From: Triticum aestivum
Lineage: Eukaryota; Streptophyta; Magnoliopsida; Poales; Poaceae
Direction of reading: 5' to 3'
NCBI RefSeq assembly: GCF_018294505.1
Contig: NC_057797.1
Location: forward strand, 129,667,792-129,731,791
DNA length: 64,000 bases
Part shown: positions 22,781 to 32,549 of the stretch, in pieces
How positions within the stretch are numbered: the stretch's first letter is position 1
Layout: each line of letters opens with the position of its first letter
Translations under genes and position numbers: made by a program
The notes under the pieces: generated by a model
Seen by the model: the letters and a program-made list of their open reading frames with translations, nothing else
Told to the model about the DNA's origin: nothing
Databases searched by the model: none

Positions 22781-22858
22781 GTCTGAAGGGTGCCAGGCGA
22801 AAATGTCCCAGTTCTCTCATAGGAACTCTCGCAGTGTGGCGTCTACATCAGGGTTTAA

Positions 22859-24094
22859 CTATGCCCCGATGGAAGCTGTTTTATTGGGGTCCGTTGGATG
22901 GACCTGGAATTTGACTATTTCATCCACCGGTTTAAAGGAGGTGGACTTGGATCTTTTCTCGAGTATCACATCATCCCTATTCACCATGGAGCGCAGCGCG
23001 GTCAGTTCCTCAGCCGCTAGGGCTTCGGATAGCGCCTCGAGGGCCAGTGCGGCTGTCTTGTTTTCGGCGCGGAGTGCTATGTCTGGATCACTGGCAAGAG
23101 TGATGATTCCGTTAGGCCCGGGCATCTTGACCTTCATGTACCCGTAATGGGGTATTGCTTGGAAGATTGTAAACGCTTCCCGCCCTAGCAGAGCATGATA
23201 TCTGCTACTGAACGGGGCCACTTGGAACGTGACCTCTTCGGACCTGTAATTATCCGGCGTGCCGAACACCACATCTAGTGTGATTTTTCCTATACAGCGC
23301 GCTTCCCGACTGGGGATTATTCCTCTAAAGGTTGTGCTGCTTCGCTCAATGCGGTTCCAGTCTATTTCCATTTTTTGAAGGGTTTCCTCATAAATGAGGT
23401 TCAATCCGCTGCCGCCATCCATGAGTACCTTGGTAAGACGAAAGCCGTCCACTATTGGACTAAGGACCAATGCGGCTGGTGCTCGGGCTGTTCGGAATTT
23501 AGGTTCATCACTGGCGTTAAAAGTAATAGTCGTGTCACTCCATGGGTTTATTGTTGCTATTTGGTAGACTTCGGCAAGGCTGCGGAGTGTTCTTTTTCGC
23601 ATATTATTTGATGCGAAAGTCTCGAAGACTATTAATACCGTACTGGTGTCTCTGGGGTGGCTTTCTGTGGCTTCTAGAATTAGAAGGTCTTCGCCAATTT
23701 TTGCCACCTGCCGGAGTATCCAACATGCTCTAAGGCTGTGAGTTGGTGTGGCGCCCTCTGCACTGTGAATTTTATAGGGTCCATTAAGCCATCCTTCCAG
23801 TACGGTTTCGTGCCCTGTAGAGGGCTTTTGCTTTTTGGTATTGAACCCGGGTGTCTGGCAATGATGCACCCTTTTATTTTGGACTGGGTTTGTATTCAGG
23901 GCCGGATTGTCCCAAAATTTTATTTTGGTTTTCCAGGCGCTTTCCATCGCACAGTACTTTTGTACTATGGACGCCAAGTCAGCGAAGCGCGTAATATCAC
24001 GGCGACTTATGGCGTTGAGGATTCCCTTGTCCGTGCAATTATTGTAGAAGAATGAAATTGCGTCTTCCTCGCGGCAGTCCTTTATCCTGTTCAT
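22859..24094 (-). pseudogene. Tat gag C-terminus and aspartic protease region
   Basis: The 411-codon minus-strand frame begins in gag (ISRRDITRFADLASIVQKYC) and has a short linker. It then has the retropepsin region, with VLMDGGSGLNLIYEETL in place of the usual D-S/T-G active-site triad and YHALLGREAFTIFQAIPHYG downstream. In gypsy elements this protease processes the polyprotein inside the virus-like particle. The zinc knuckle is not evident in this copy. The DGGSG form is common in this group of plant elements. Confidence 0.75.
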
Positions 24095-24142
24095 AACCAG
24101 GAGGAATCTGGCCCAGTAATGATGTACTGTTTCTTCGGGCTC

Positions 24143-24750
24143 TTACCTAATTTGGGATAGATCACTTATGTACGGGTGGGTGGGTGGAATCAAATCCGAA
24201 ACCTCACCCATTCTGAGACCCATAGGCCAAGGAGTTTCCGAACTCGGAAGTTTGGATTCTTGGATGTTGTCCAATGAATCTAGCCTGTCGCCTAACTTTA
24301 AGTTTAGGTCTTGAGTGATGTCCTCCCCTCCGCGGGTATCCGGCTTGGAGGGGTCGGGAATTCGGACATAGCTAGTCCTTAAGATAGATGAAGCGTCGCC
24401 GCACTGTCCCTCTACCACGGTAACGTGATGGGTGACCTGGGAAAGTTAATCTCTCTCAAATCGGGTTTAGGCCCAATCTGGTCATAATCCGTAGCGACTC
24501 CCAGGGCGGCGATGCGGTCCAAGAGCTCGTTTAGGGAAGAGAGCTCCGTTGGATCTAGCTGCTCGGCGAATTCCGAGCTGACGTGAAGATTGCTTTCGAT
24601 GACCCGAGAGGTCATCATCGGCGCAGCAGCCGAACAGGCGGTCATAAGGAAACCACCTAGTCTAAGAGTTTGGCCGACAGCCAAAGCTCCCTTAGCAACG
24701 GTGTCGTCTTTAAAGACGGGATGAGGCATCCTTCCTGATGGCGACGGCAC
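24143..24750 (-). pseudogene. Tat gag N-terminal fragments
   Basis: Two overlapping minus-strand frames (24750-24412 and 24418-24143) lie just inside the primer-binding site, where gag starts. They carry no strong motif, and position is the main evidence. The frame change near 24415 and another before 24094 show that gag is broken. Confidence 0.6.
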
Positions 24751-24758
24751 AGAGGAAC

Positions 24759-24776
24759 TCTCAATGAAAGCACCAA
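24759..24776 (-). other. Primer-binding site of the Tat element
   Basis: On the minus strand the 5' LTR ends CACCGACA and is followed at once by TTGGTGCTTTCATTGAGA. A TGG-initial sequence next to the 5' LTR is the expected tRNA primer site. Confidence 0.7.
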
Positions 24777-25247
24777 TGTCGGTGTCAAAACCGGCGGATC
24801 TCGGGTAGGGGGTCCCGAACTATGCGTCTAGGCCGGATGGTAACAGGAGGCAGGGGACACAATGTTTTACCCAGGTTCGGGCCCTCTTGATGGAGGTAAA
24901 ACCCTACGTCCTGCTTGATTAATATTGATGATATGGGTAGTACAAGAGTAGATCTACCACGATATCAAAGAGGCTAAACCCTAGAAGCTAGCCTATGGTA
25001 TGATTGTTGTGTCCTACGGACTAAAACCCTCCGGTTTATATAGACACCAGAGAGGGCTAGGGTTACACAGAGTCGGTTACAATGGTGGGAGATCTACATA
25101 TCCGTATCGCCAAGCTTGCCTTCCATGCCAAGGAAAGTCCCTTCCGGACACGGGACGAAGTCCTCAATCTTGTATCTTCATAGTCCAGGAGTCCGGCCGA
25201 AGGTATAGTCCGGCTATCCGGACACCCCCTAATCCAGGACTCCCTCA
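24777..25247 (-). repeat. 5' LTR of the Tat element
   Basis: 471 bp, differing from the 3' LTR by 12 substitutions and a single C insertion. GTTTATATAGAC near 25034 lies in its middle on the plus strand. Confidence 0.95.
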
Positions 25248-25252
25248 GGCGG

Positions 25253-25491
25253 ACTTTGAGGCTGCCATGGCCGAATGGGTGGTGGATCTAGAGGCGACCA
25301 AAGCTGCACAGAAGGAGCAGAAAAGGAAGAAAGCAGTCAAGAAAAGAGAGTCCCGCCGACGCAAGAAAAAAGAGGCCGCACACCGTGGTGAGGAGAGCTT
25401 GGTAGAGATCGAAGCACGGTGGGGTGCCGCCTACAAGGTCGGGAAGGAGAACGCCGGCGTCTGGCCAGCATGCCCTGATGGCAGCATGTGA
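25253..25491 (+). pseudogene. 3' part of lysine-rich ORF interrupted by the Tat element
   Basis: The frame continues from the 15360 fragment after the target duplication: FEAAMAEWVVDLEATKAAQK, then a basic run (KRKKAVKKRESRRRKKKEAA), ESLVEIEARWGAAYKVGKEN and a TGA at 25489-25491. The intact product would have been 98 residues, highly charged and probably helical. No known family was recognised. The insertion point splits the sequence between W-A and F-E, so the gene was open when the element landed. Confidence 0.5.
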
Positions 25492-26489
25492 GAAGTAGTT
25501 TAAGTTTGTAGTATTAGAGCAAATTACCAGTAGTACTTTAAGTTTGTAGTATTAACGTACAATGTCGGTAAGAGCATCCTTTGAGGGCTTTGAACGTTGA
25601 TTAGCATGTGTGCTCGTGTGCGTTTTTTTTGTGTTAATCATTAGAAGATCACAAAACACACGGTTTCTATGCTGTAACCGTCTGCGTTTTTTGCGTTAAT
25701 GACCCATAAGTCAGTTACCTGTGCGATATTTCCTAATAAACCAGGCATACCATTGACCGAAAAAAATCAAGTACACATGTACATTTTTTTGAAGACGGGA
25801 TCTGCCAACTTTCTTTTTTCTTGCACACGAGTATTTTACGTGCTTTGTCTGTGTTGTGTGTTTCCCCCACCCAAGTTTCAAATTTCGCACAGAAATTTTC
25901 ATTAGGCGCGCGATTTCAGAATTTATTCCTCCAACCACATCCCCTTCCCCTCAGTATCCTCCCCCCCTCGCGCCTCCCCATACCGGCATCTCAAACCGCC
26001 AGCGCCGCAACCACAGCTTCAACCACATCTATGTTCTGCTCGGATCCAGTCAGGTAACCCACCAATCTCTATCACGTCCCCGGACTGATTGCTTAAATGG
26101 CGCCTGCGAAACATCCTCATGCCTCCAAATCCCCCCCCCCCCCCCGCCGCCAAGAGCTGATGGCGGTCTATGGCGCGATGGCCGCTGTGCATGTTGACCC
26201 AAAGGAACACCTCACCTCCGCCGCCGTCGTTGGCATGGTGCAGGCTCTGGCCCAGATGAAGTCCCCTAGCGACTACCCCCCAGGACTTAACAGGTAAGAT
26301 CTGACCAGCTAAATCTTACCAATACCACTTGCAACGGCTGTGATTTGTATGGTTGATGTATTAAGCATGTTCATGCCTTGTTTATTTCAGTACTGCACAC
26401 TGTGTGATATTCAAATATTACCGTGTCCAGCTCAATTTCACCAATACCAGCAACAAACTTACGATACATGACTCAGGATATCACTAGAG

Positions 26490-28330
26490 ATGATGCCCCT
26501 TTGCCATTTTTAGTGGATGCTAACCCTGTTGCACTTAACATGTTTGTCCATGTACTTACGTGGGGTCATAATGGTTGATGCTTTTGTTTGCCATCGAGGT
26601 GAGTTGCATCCCATGTCTTACAGTATTTCACATAATTTGTGCAATTGCAGTTTAACTTCTACCCATTTACTGGTTGCCTATAGGTACACATGTCACTGGC
26701 ACTGATCCACGCTTTGACCCAAAGGAACAACTCGCCTCTGCCGTTGCTGACTTTGGGCGAGCTCTGGCCAAGATGAAGTGCCCCAGCAACTACCTCTCAG
26801 GACTTACCAAGTATGTACTCACCAGTTCAATCTTACCAATACCAGTTGCAATTAATGGCTATATTTTGTACGGTCGATGTATTAAGCATGTTCTAGTAAA
26901 CATGCCTAACACGTTTTTGCTACTTTCCCTACCTTTTTGTAGACACCTGGCCAATTCTCTGCTCTGGCAGCACCTGCCTTGTGATGCTTAACTATGCCAA
27001 TTGCATTTTTATCAATGCCGGTTTCAATGTCTATTAAGCCTGTTGCAATTAACAGTTGAATCCATTTTTTAACAGTTGCATTTCAATGGCTACAAACTTA
27101 CAAAACATGACTTAGGATGTTGTTAAGCCTGTTGCAATTAACATTTGTATCCATTTTTAATCTATCCATTTGCTACCATGCTACTCTCCGCAATGAAGAT
27201 ATACTAGAGATGCTGCCCCATTTGCTATTTTTGGTGGATGCTAACCCTGTTGTACTTAACATGCTTGTCCATGTACTTACGCAGGGTCATAACGGCCGAT
27301 GCTGTTGTTTGTCGTCAAGGTTAGCTGCATCCCATGTCTTACAGTATTTCACATAATTTGTGCAATTGCAGTTTAACTTCTACCATTTACTGGTTGCCTG
27401 TAGGTGCACATGCCAGTGGCATTGATCCACGCTTCTACCCGGAGGAACAGCTCGCCTCTGCCGCCGCTAACTTTGGGCGGGCTCTGGCCAAGATGAAGTG
27501 CCCCAGCAACTACCTCTCAGGACTTACCAAGTATGTACCCACCAGTTCAATCTTACCAATACCAGTTGCAATTAATGGCTATGTTTTGTACTGTCGATCT
27601 ATAAGCATGTTGTAGTAAACATGCCTAACATGTTTGAGCTATTTTCCCTACCTTTTTATAGACAACTGGGCCATTATCTGCTCTGAAAGCACCTGCCCTG
27701 TGATGTTTAACTCTGCCAATTGCATTTTTATCAGTACCGGTTTCAATGGCCATTAAGCATGTTGCAATTAACAATTGTATCCATTTTTAAAGAGTTGTAT
27801 TTCAATGGCTACAAACTTACAAAACATGAATTAGGATGTTGTTAAGCCTGTTGTAATTAACAGTTGTATTCATTTTTTAATTCGTCCCTTTGCTACCATG
27901 CTACTCTTTCAAAATGAAGATATCACTATAGATGCTGCCATTTTATTACCATTTGCTATTTTTGGTGGATGTTAACCCTGTTGTAGTTAACATTGGCTTT
28001 CCATGTACTTACACAGGGCTACAATGGGCGATGTTGTTGTTTGCCGTCGAGGTTAGCTGCATCCCATGTCTTATACACCATCTATTCCTAAATATAAGTA
28101 TTTTTAGAGATTCCAATATAGACTACATAAGGAGCAAAATGAGTGAATCTAGATTCTAATCTAAACTATATCTATAATTCTATATACATCCGTATGTAGT
28201 TCATATTGAGATCTCAAAAAATACTTGTACTTAGGAACATAGGTAGTTGTATTTTACATCATTTGTGCAATCTCAGTTTAGCTTCTAACATTTACTGGTT
28301 GCTTATAGGTACATATATGAGGGGTACTGA
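26490..28330 (+). repeat. Tandem segmental repeat of about 720 bp carrying exon B
   Basis: Three consecutive copies share AGTGGATGCTAACCCTGTTG, CATCCCATGTCTTACAGTAT and TTTACTGGTTGCCT before the exon. Exon starts are at 26684, 27404 and 28309, steps of 720 and 905. The longer step is explained by the 171-bp MITE in the third copy (734 bp without it). Confidence 0.85.
28076..28246. mobile_element. Stowaway-type MITE (Tc1/Mariner)
   Basis: A 171-bp foldback begins CACCATCTATTCCTAAATAT and ends in a matching inverted end (ACTTAGGAACATAGGTAG). The middle reads GGAGCAAAATGAGTGAATCT, typical of Triticeae Stowaway elements. A TA precedes it. The two sister repeats lack it, so its insertion into the third copy is seen directly. 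Confidence 0.85.
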
Positions 28331-28859
28331 TCCACGCTTCGATCCCTTTTGCGTATGGGGCAATGAGATATTCATGAACAAGCGTCAAGTAAGGAAACTA
28401 AGAAAGATTGTTAGGCGAAAGAAACGGGTGATTGGAATTAAGCTCTTTATTTACACTTTGTCGAAGACAACAATGAACTTTAGGATGGTAAGTAATGTGT
28501 TGCCTTTCCCCCTACCCACAACAAGTTACTCTATTAGACCTTAGTATCTGATATTTTTCTCTTTTCAATGGTTTCCGAAGCTATTTACTGATGATTACCT
28601 TGAAAACTACATGATCGGAGTGGAGGCAACTAAGGTTAAAGTATATAATTCATGCTACCATGATAATGCTCTAGAAGTCTTCCTGAAGGCGGTGAAGGAT
28701 GGGCAGGCGATCGTCATAAGGGGTTGGAAAAAAGTGGTTCATGCCTATAGAATGCAGGAAGGCACATTATGGGCATTCCACTTCTTCAATATCGTCGGCA
28801 GTCAAAATGATTTACACTTGTCTCTTCACCTTTACCGCCTTTAAATACTGCGATTCATC

Positions 28860-29203
28860 ATAGTTAATTGCTGCCTAATACTATAATTACTGAACATATT
28901 GTACTGGCAATTTTATTTATGGATTCGTTGTTGAACCATTGTGTTGATAATTTTAATTGCACGTTTCTTCTTTCAAAATTTCCAATTAGAATAGTAAATT
29001 ACAGGCAAAAATAAAAATAGAACAAACGGTCATGGACCTTTGCAAACGGTTCTAGCAGTGAAAGCGCTTGCGATGGATAGCCGAATGCCACACAGTTTTC
29101 TACATCAAATCGTGTGTGATGTAGTTAATGAAAGCAAACAGTTAACCAAGGCAGAGCGTGTGTGATAGTTACACCTTTCACACACGGGCATATACATAAA
29201 ATC
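28860..29203. other. Subterminal spacer of the CACTA right end
   Basis: No gene. Scattered CGTGTGTGAT and AACGGT words appear from about 29020 onward, showing the approach to the right subterminal repeats. Confidence 0.5.
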
Positions 29204-29455
29204 GTGTGGGATGTACATCCAAACGGAAACGTTTTCCCTGGATTGACTGTGTGGGATGTACATAAGAACGGAAATGTATTCCTTGGATTGACTATGTGTG
29301 ATATACATACGAACAGAAATATTTTTCTAGGATTCACCGTGTGGGATGTACATACCTACGGAAATGATTTTCTTGGATTACCGTGTGGGATGTACATACC
29401 TACGGAAATGATTTTCTCGGATTACCGTGTGGGATGTACATACCTATGGAAATGA
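29204..29455 (+). repeat. Right subterminal repeats of the CACTA, 44-46-bp unit
   Basis: GTGTGGGATGTACAT recurs at 29204, 29249, 29295 (GTGTGATATACAT), 29339, 29383 and 29427. Each is followed by CGGAAATG.TTTTC and GGATT. The unit length differs from the 84 bp of the left end, but the GTGTGxGAT core is shared. Confidence 0.85.
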
Positions 29456-29655
29456 TTGGGTTTCGATGCCTCGCCCGATCGCACACGGCCCCAGCCTGGG
29501 TCCCAGGAGGGCCTATCCCCGACGATTTCTGGGTCGTGTGGGAAGGACACCCTATCGCACGCACTCACTTGGCAACGGTTCCAAATGCCATCGCGGAAAG
29601 GGGTAAAAAACGTTTGTTTAGGGCCGACGCGCGCCAGTGGTACGTGGAGAGCCTG

Positions 29656-30415
29656 ACGGCTGGGACCCACGAGGTCCATGGTCGCACGCAAGGAAAGTTC
29701 CTCCTTATTAAGTTGTTTCCTCCCCCTAACAGCTGGGATCCACCGGCTGTATCTTTGCATGGAAGGACGTGCCTCCTTGTTATGCAAAAAAACCTCCTCC
29801 CGATGATAGCTGGGACCCGACAGATTTGGTGGCTGACTTGCGGGCCTACTAAGCAGACGTGTACGCAGGGCTTTGTCAACTTAATCAACAAATGATTCTA
29901 GCAGTTGTACCATTGGATGTTAATCCAACATCCGTGCTCCTTCTTCAACCTCTGTTCTTGCTCCTGTCTCCCGTGGGCGGCAGTGCTGCCGCGCACCCGA
30001 ACCAGTCAAGTTTCCACTCCTCTCCATCTGCGACTCCACTGCCGCATCTTCCCCATCTCCGGGTCGTTCTAGTCTGGGGTCTCGCCGTCGTCCATCGGCC
30101 TTGGTGCGCTCGGCATGGTGTGGTCAATGTGGTCAACAACCGAGAGTCATCGGAAGATGATTGTACGTGAGAGGCTGACAGTGGGGACGAACCACGCCCA
30201 TGGACGCATGCATGCAACTGCATCCTTTTTACCCTGAAAAATAATGTTTTCTCCCCCTGACTGCTGGGACCCACCAACTACATCTTCGCACGCAAGGAAA
30301 TGCGTCCTTATTACGGGCAAAAAAATAAACCCCCCCCTGACAGCTGGGACCCAGCAGCTATATCTTCGCACGCAGGAAGTGCGTCCTTATCCTCCCTGAC
30401 AGCTGGGACCCACCC
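29656..30415 (+). repeat. Dispersed repeat copy 3 and CTGACAGCTGGGACCC repeats
   Basis: CTGACGGCTGGGACCCAC-like words occur at 29656, 29725, 29805, 30258, 30338 and 30398. Most are followed by TCTTCGCACGCAAGGAA and GCGTCCTTATT. Between them, 29900-30250 is the third copy of the dispersed repeat, uninterrupted at the point (30147) where copy 2 carries the CACTA. Open frames here have no recognisable domain. Confidence 0.7.
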
Positions 30416-30689
30416 GATCGGAGCGTACGTACCATTGTCAGTCTTGTCGGAACGTGTACATACATACTGGTCGATTGGTCTCTCTGCAAGTATGAACCGT
30501 GGTTGAATAAGTAGCGACACATGTCATAGTAGAGCCCCCCACATAGCAGTTCAGGCTGTCCCGTCTAAACCATGTACACGTACATATAGCCATAGACCAA
30601 AAAATACGGCCACATACATACATACGGGCGGGGCCTCGAACCCTGACTCGCGCATACGTACGGCCAGGGGTCATGTACATGGCTGGGTC

Positions 30690-31460
30690 GAAATGGAGAA
30701 GCTACGCCGTTGTCGTGATCATGGGGAGGCAACCGGTTGGGTCAGAACAGAATGCGTTGTCGTGTTCATCGGGAACCAACCGGCTTGGACGGAACAACCG
30801 ATGGAAACGAGGCCTGTCGTACCACAGAACGGAGGAAACGACCTTGTGTTCAACCGGCCACAGTTGAAACAGGATCCTGTTCATCGGGAGGGGTCTGGTG
30901 TACCGCAAAACGGAGGAAACGGGCCTCCTACGGTGGAAACGGGGTCCTGTTGATCGGGAGGGGTGTGGCGTACCGCAAAACGGAGGAAACAGACTTGTGT
31001 TGGAGCGCTATGGTCGAAACGAGGGTCCTGTTCATCGGGAGGGGTGTGGCGTACCGCAAAACGGGACTCCACGGGATAATGTTCATCTCCACCGTCGACC
31101 TCCTCCAGCCTCCACGGGCTACTGTTCATCCACCGTCAACCTCCTCCAGCCTCCACCCGCACTGTTCATCCACGGGCTCCTGTTCATCCAGCCTCCACCG
31201 CGCGCTCCTCCACCATCTACTGTTCAACCAGCCCTCTCCACGGGCTACTGTTCAACCACCCCTCCACCGGCTACTATTCAACTAGCCCTCCACGGGGTCC
31301 TGTTCATCCACCGGCTCGATCAATCGGGGTACTGTTCATCCAGCGGCAACGGCCTCTACTACCACGGGGTCCTGTTCATCCAACCCCCCACCAAGAACTA
31401 TTCATCCAACCCCCCACCGAGAACTGTTCATCCACCCCCAACAACTCTCACTGTTCATCT
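30690..31460 (+). repeat. Subterminal repeat field of outer CACTA (ACGGAGGAAACG and CTGTTCATCC motifs)
   Basis: From 30690 to 31070, CGGAGGAAACG, TGTTCATCGGGAGGGGT and GTACCGCAAAACGG are repeated three or four times. From 31080 to 31460, CTGTTCATCC(A/C)CC or a close variant occurs more than ten times at 25-45 bp spacing. The overlapping open frames on both strands (30737-31488) follow from the repetition and the C-rich composition. Confidence 0.75.
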
Positions 31461-31799
31461 AGAGGCAGCATCGATCGGCTTCAGTTAGCAGCAGTAGCGA
31501 ACAAATCACTTGGGTTCAATTAACAGCAAGGGATCGATCGATCGCTCGGGTTCAGTAACACGTAGCCTGTAGTGCAATTGGTTAGGTTCAGTTAGAGCCC
31601 AACGCCTCGCTCGGGTTCACTTAGAGCCCAATGCCTCGCACACACGCGCGTACGTACGAGAGACGCGCATCGCTCGGCCCCCGACCACCCATCGTAACAT
31701 GGAACTCCCCCGATATCTTCCTCGCCCTCGCTTCTACCATGGTTTTTTCCGTCATGGACGGTCCAAAGAATGTCATGCAGCTGCGTCTCCGGCCCGCCC

Positions 31800-31970
31800 A
31801 AGATGAAAAGCCCATTTTCTGTCATGATTTTTTGTCATAGAAGCAGGACCCCACCACATCTACGATGATACCAGGTTTTGTCACAATTATCGTCATAGAA
31901 GTGTCATAAGCATGACAAAGAAAAAATTCGTTCGGCCCAAAATGTCACGGATGTGTCTTTTTTTGTAGTG
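31800..31970 (+). mobile_element. Right terminus of outer CACTA element
   Basis: The sequence carries TGTCATAGAAG-type inverted words and ends GTCACGGATGTGTC then TTTTTTTGTAGTG at 31970. This is the reverse of CACTACAAAAAAAGACAC, a CACTA terminal repeat. Exonuclease-like coding sequence starts a few bases later. The left terminus was not found in the window, so the element is truncated on the left or extends beyond it. Confidence 0.75.
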
Positions 31971-31975
31971 TACAC

Positions 31976-32520
31976 CACAGTCCTGCAAAGCGAGAAGAAT
32001 CTAAAGGAGGCAGAGAAGAAGAAGCCCGCCGTGATCCAAGTTTGCATGCATGACTTATGCTTAGTCTACCACACATGCCATGCCGACATTGAGTGCGAGG
32101 AATTTAAGAACTTCCTCAAGGGCGGCCGAGTCAAATTCGTTACTGTAGACTTTAGGAACAATAGGGAAGTCCTGGATCGGATAGGCCTCGTTGTAGGCAA
32201 CCCCTTCGACCTCCAGAAGAAAGGGTTGGTGCCCTCCCGTGATCAGCCTTCAATGCTGACCCTGGTAGGAGCCATGGTTCATCCTTCGTAAGGTACATTG
32301 AAGAAACCTCCGTTCAAGTTTCATCATGCATGGGAGTGGAATGTACTAGATATAGACCACATCCACTATGTTGCAATGGATGTCTACCTTTCTTTCCAAT
32401 ATCTACAAGGGTTGGATGAAGAGCAAGAGCCAAGTGTGCAGTTCAAGCAAAGAAGTATCAGCCAAGAGGAAGAGGGACAAGGACGAAGTCGGGCACGTGG
32501 ACGAGGAGTCCGAGTAAGAT
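31976..32520 (+). pseudogene. 3'-5' exonuclease-like pseudogene, C-terminal half
   Basis: Open sequence begins immediately at the CACTA end: LKEAEKKKPAVIQVCMHDLC, LVYHTCHADIECEEF, GGRVKFVTVDFRNNREVLDR and LVPSRDQPSMLTLVGAMV. TAA at 32289-32291 interrupts the frame, which then continues with LKKPPFKFHHAWEWNVLDID and HIHYVAMDVYLSFQ. A frameshift near 32405 moves the lysine-rich tail to another frame, which ends at 32516. The motifs match the second half of the RNase D/WRN-like family also seen at 6901. The N-terminal half with the first acidic motif is absent, evidently separated by the CACTA insertion. The copy is non-functional. Confidence 0.7.
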
Positions 32521-32549
32521 GGCAGTGTCGTTGCTCATGGTGGTTCTAA

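Larger units (their letters stand above)
15418..25247 (-). mobile_element. Full-length Tat-lineage gypsy LTR retrotransposon (9830 bp)
   Basis: Two LTRs of 470 and 471 bp bound the element. pol reads on the minus strand, so the 5' LTR is 24777-25247. The target duplication is GGCGA/GGCGG (15413-15417 and 25248-25252, one mismatch). By eye the LTRs differ by 12 substitutions and 1 indel (about 2.6%), which at 1.3e-8 per site per year, a rate often used for grass LTRs, means roughly one million years. Tat traits are a second, archaeal-type RNase H between RT and integrase, and a long 3' region carrying an antisense gene. The sequence resembles the Triticeae family Fatima, but that name is tentative. 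pol has frameshifts, so this copy is not autonomous. Confidence 0.9.
26097..28844 (+). pseudogene. B3-domain gene with amplified exon, CACTA cargo (probably non-functional)
   Basis: Exon A (26097-26293) reads MAPAKHPHASKSPPP after a poly-C run, then VDPKEHLTSAAVVGMVQALA and ends at AG/GTAAGA. Related exons B1 (26684-26810) and B2 (27404-27530) read GTDPRFDPKEQLASAVADFG and MKCPSNYLSGLTK. Exon C (28309-28487) starts with the same GTDPRFDP and then switches to FCVWGNEIFMNKRQVRKLRK, with a basic stretch VRRKKR. Exon D (28581-28844) joins C at phase 0 and has KVKVYNSCYHDNALEVFLK and AIVIRGWKKVVHAYRMQEGT, a B3-type core, then a TAA. B3 proteins are nuclear DNA-binding proteins. A and B end at phase 2 while B and C begin at phase 1, so A-B-C chains do not stay in frame. 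A functional product would need other splice sites. Confidence 0.5.
9511..29639 (+). mobile_element. CACTA DNA transposon (about 10.3 kb without the nested retrotransposon)
   Basis: The left end is CACTACTGCAGGAGACTGC and the right end is CCGACGCGCGCCAGTG, whose reverse complement begins CACTGG. Flanks are TTA on the left and GTA on the right, an imperfect 3-bp target duplication. Comparison with two uninterrupted paralogous flanks (8190-8220 and 30147-30175) gives the same breakpoint independently. Subterminal direct repeats fit the superfamily: 84-bp units on the left and 44-46-bp units on the right. No TNP2-type transposase was found, so the element is non-autonomous. Its cargo is two B3-type genes, a lysine-rich ORF and a satellite block, plus a nested Tat gypsy (15418-25247) and a Stowaway MITE. 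Confidence 0.7.

Noticed and set aside
19972..23147. Several plus-strand ORFs of 60-216 codons within the Tat pol region
   Set aside because: They lie opposite RT, RNase H and integrase motifs and have no domain or splice pattern, unlike the antisense gene at 16213-18804.
29204..29455. Regular 44-46 bp direct repeats that superficially resemble a CRISPR array
   Set aside because: The whole unit is repeated with no unique spacers, the host is a plant nuclear genome, and the array lies at the end of a CACTA element.
29383..29895. 170-codon plus-strand ORF across the CACTA right end
   Set aside because: It crosses the CACTA boundary at 29639 from subterminal repeats into the flanking repeat, so it cannot be an ancestral coding sequence.
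30737..31488. Long overlapping plus-strand open frames (182 and 196 codons)
   Set aside because: They are built from repeated CTGTTCATCC and CGGAGGAAACG motifs, overlap in different frames and have no domain.
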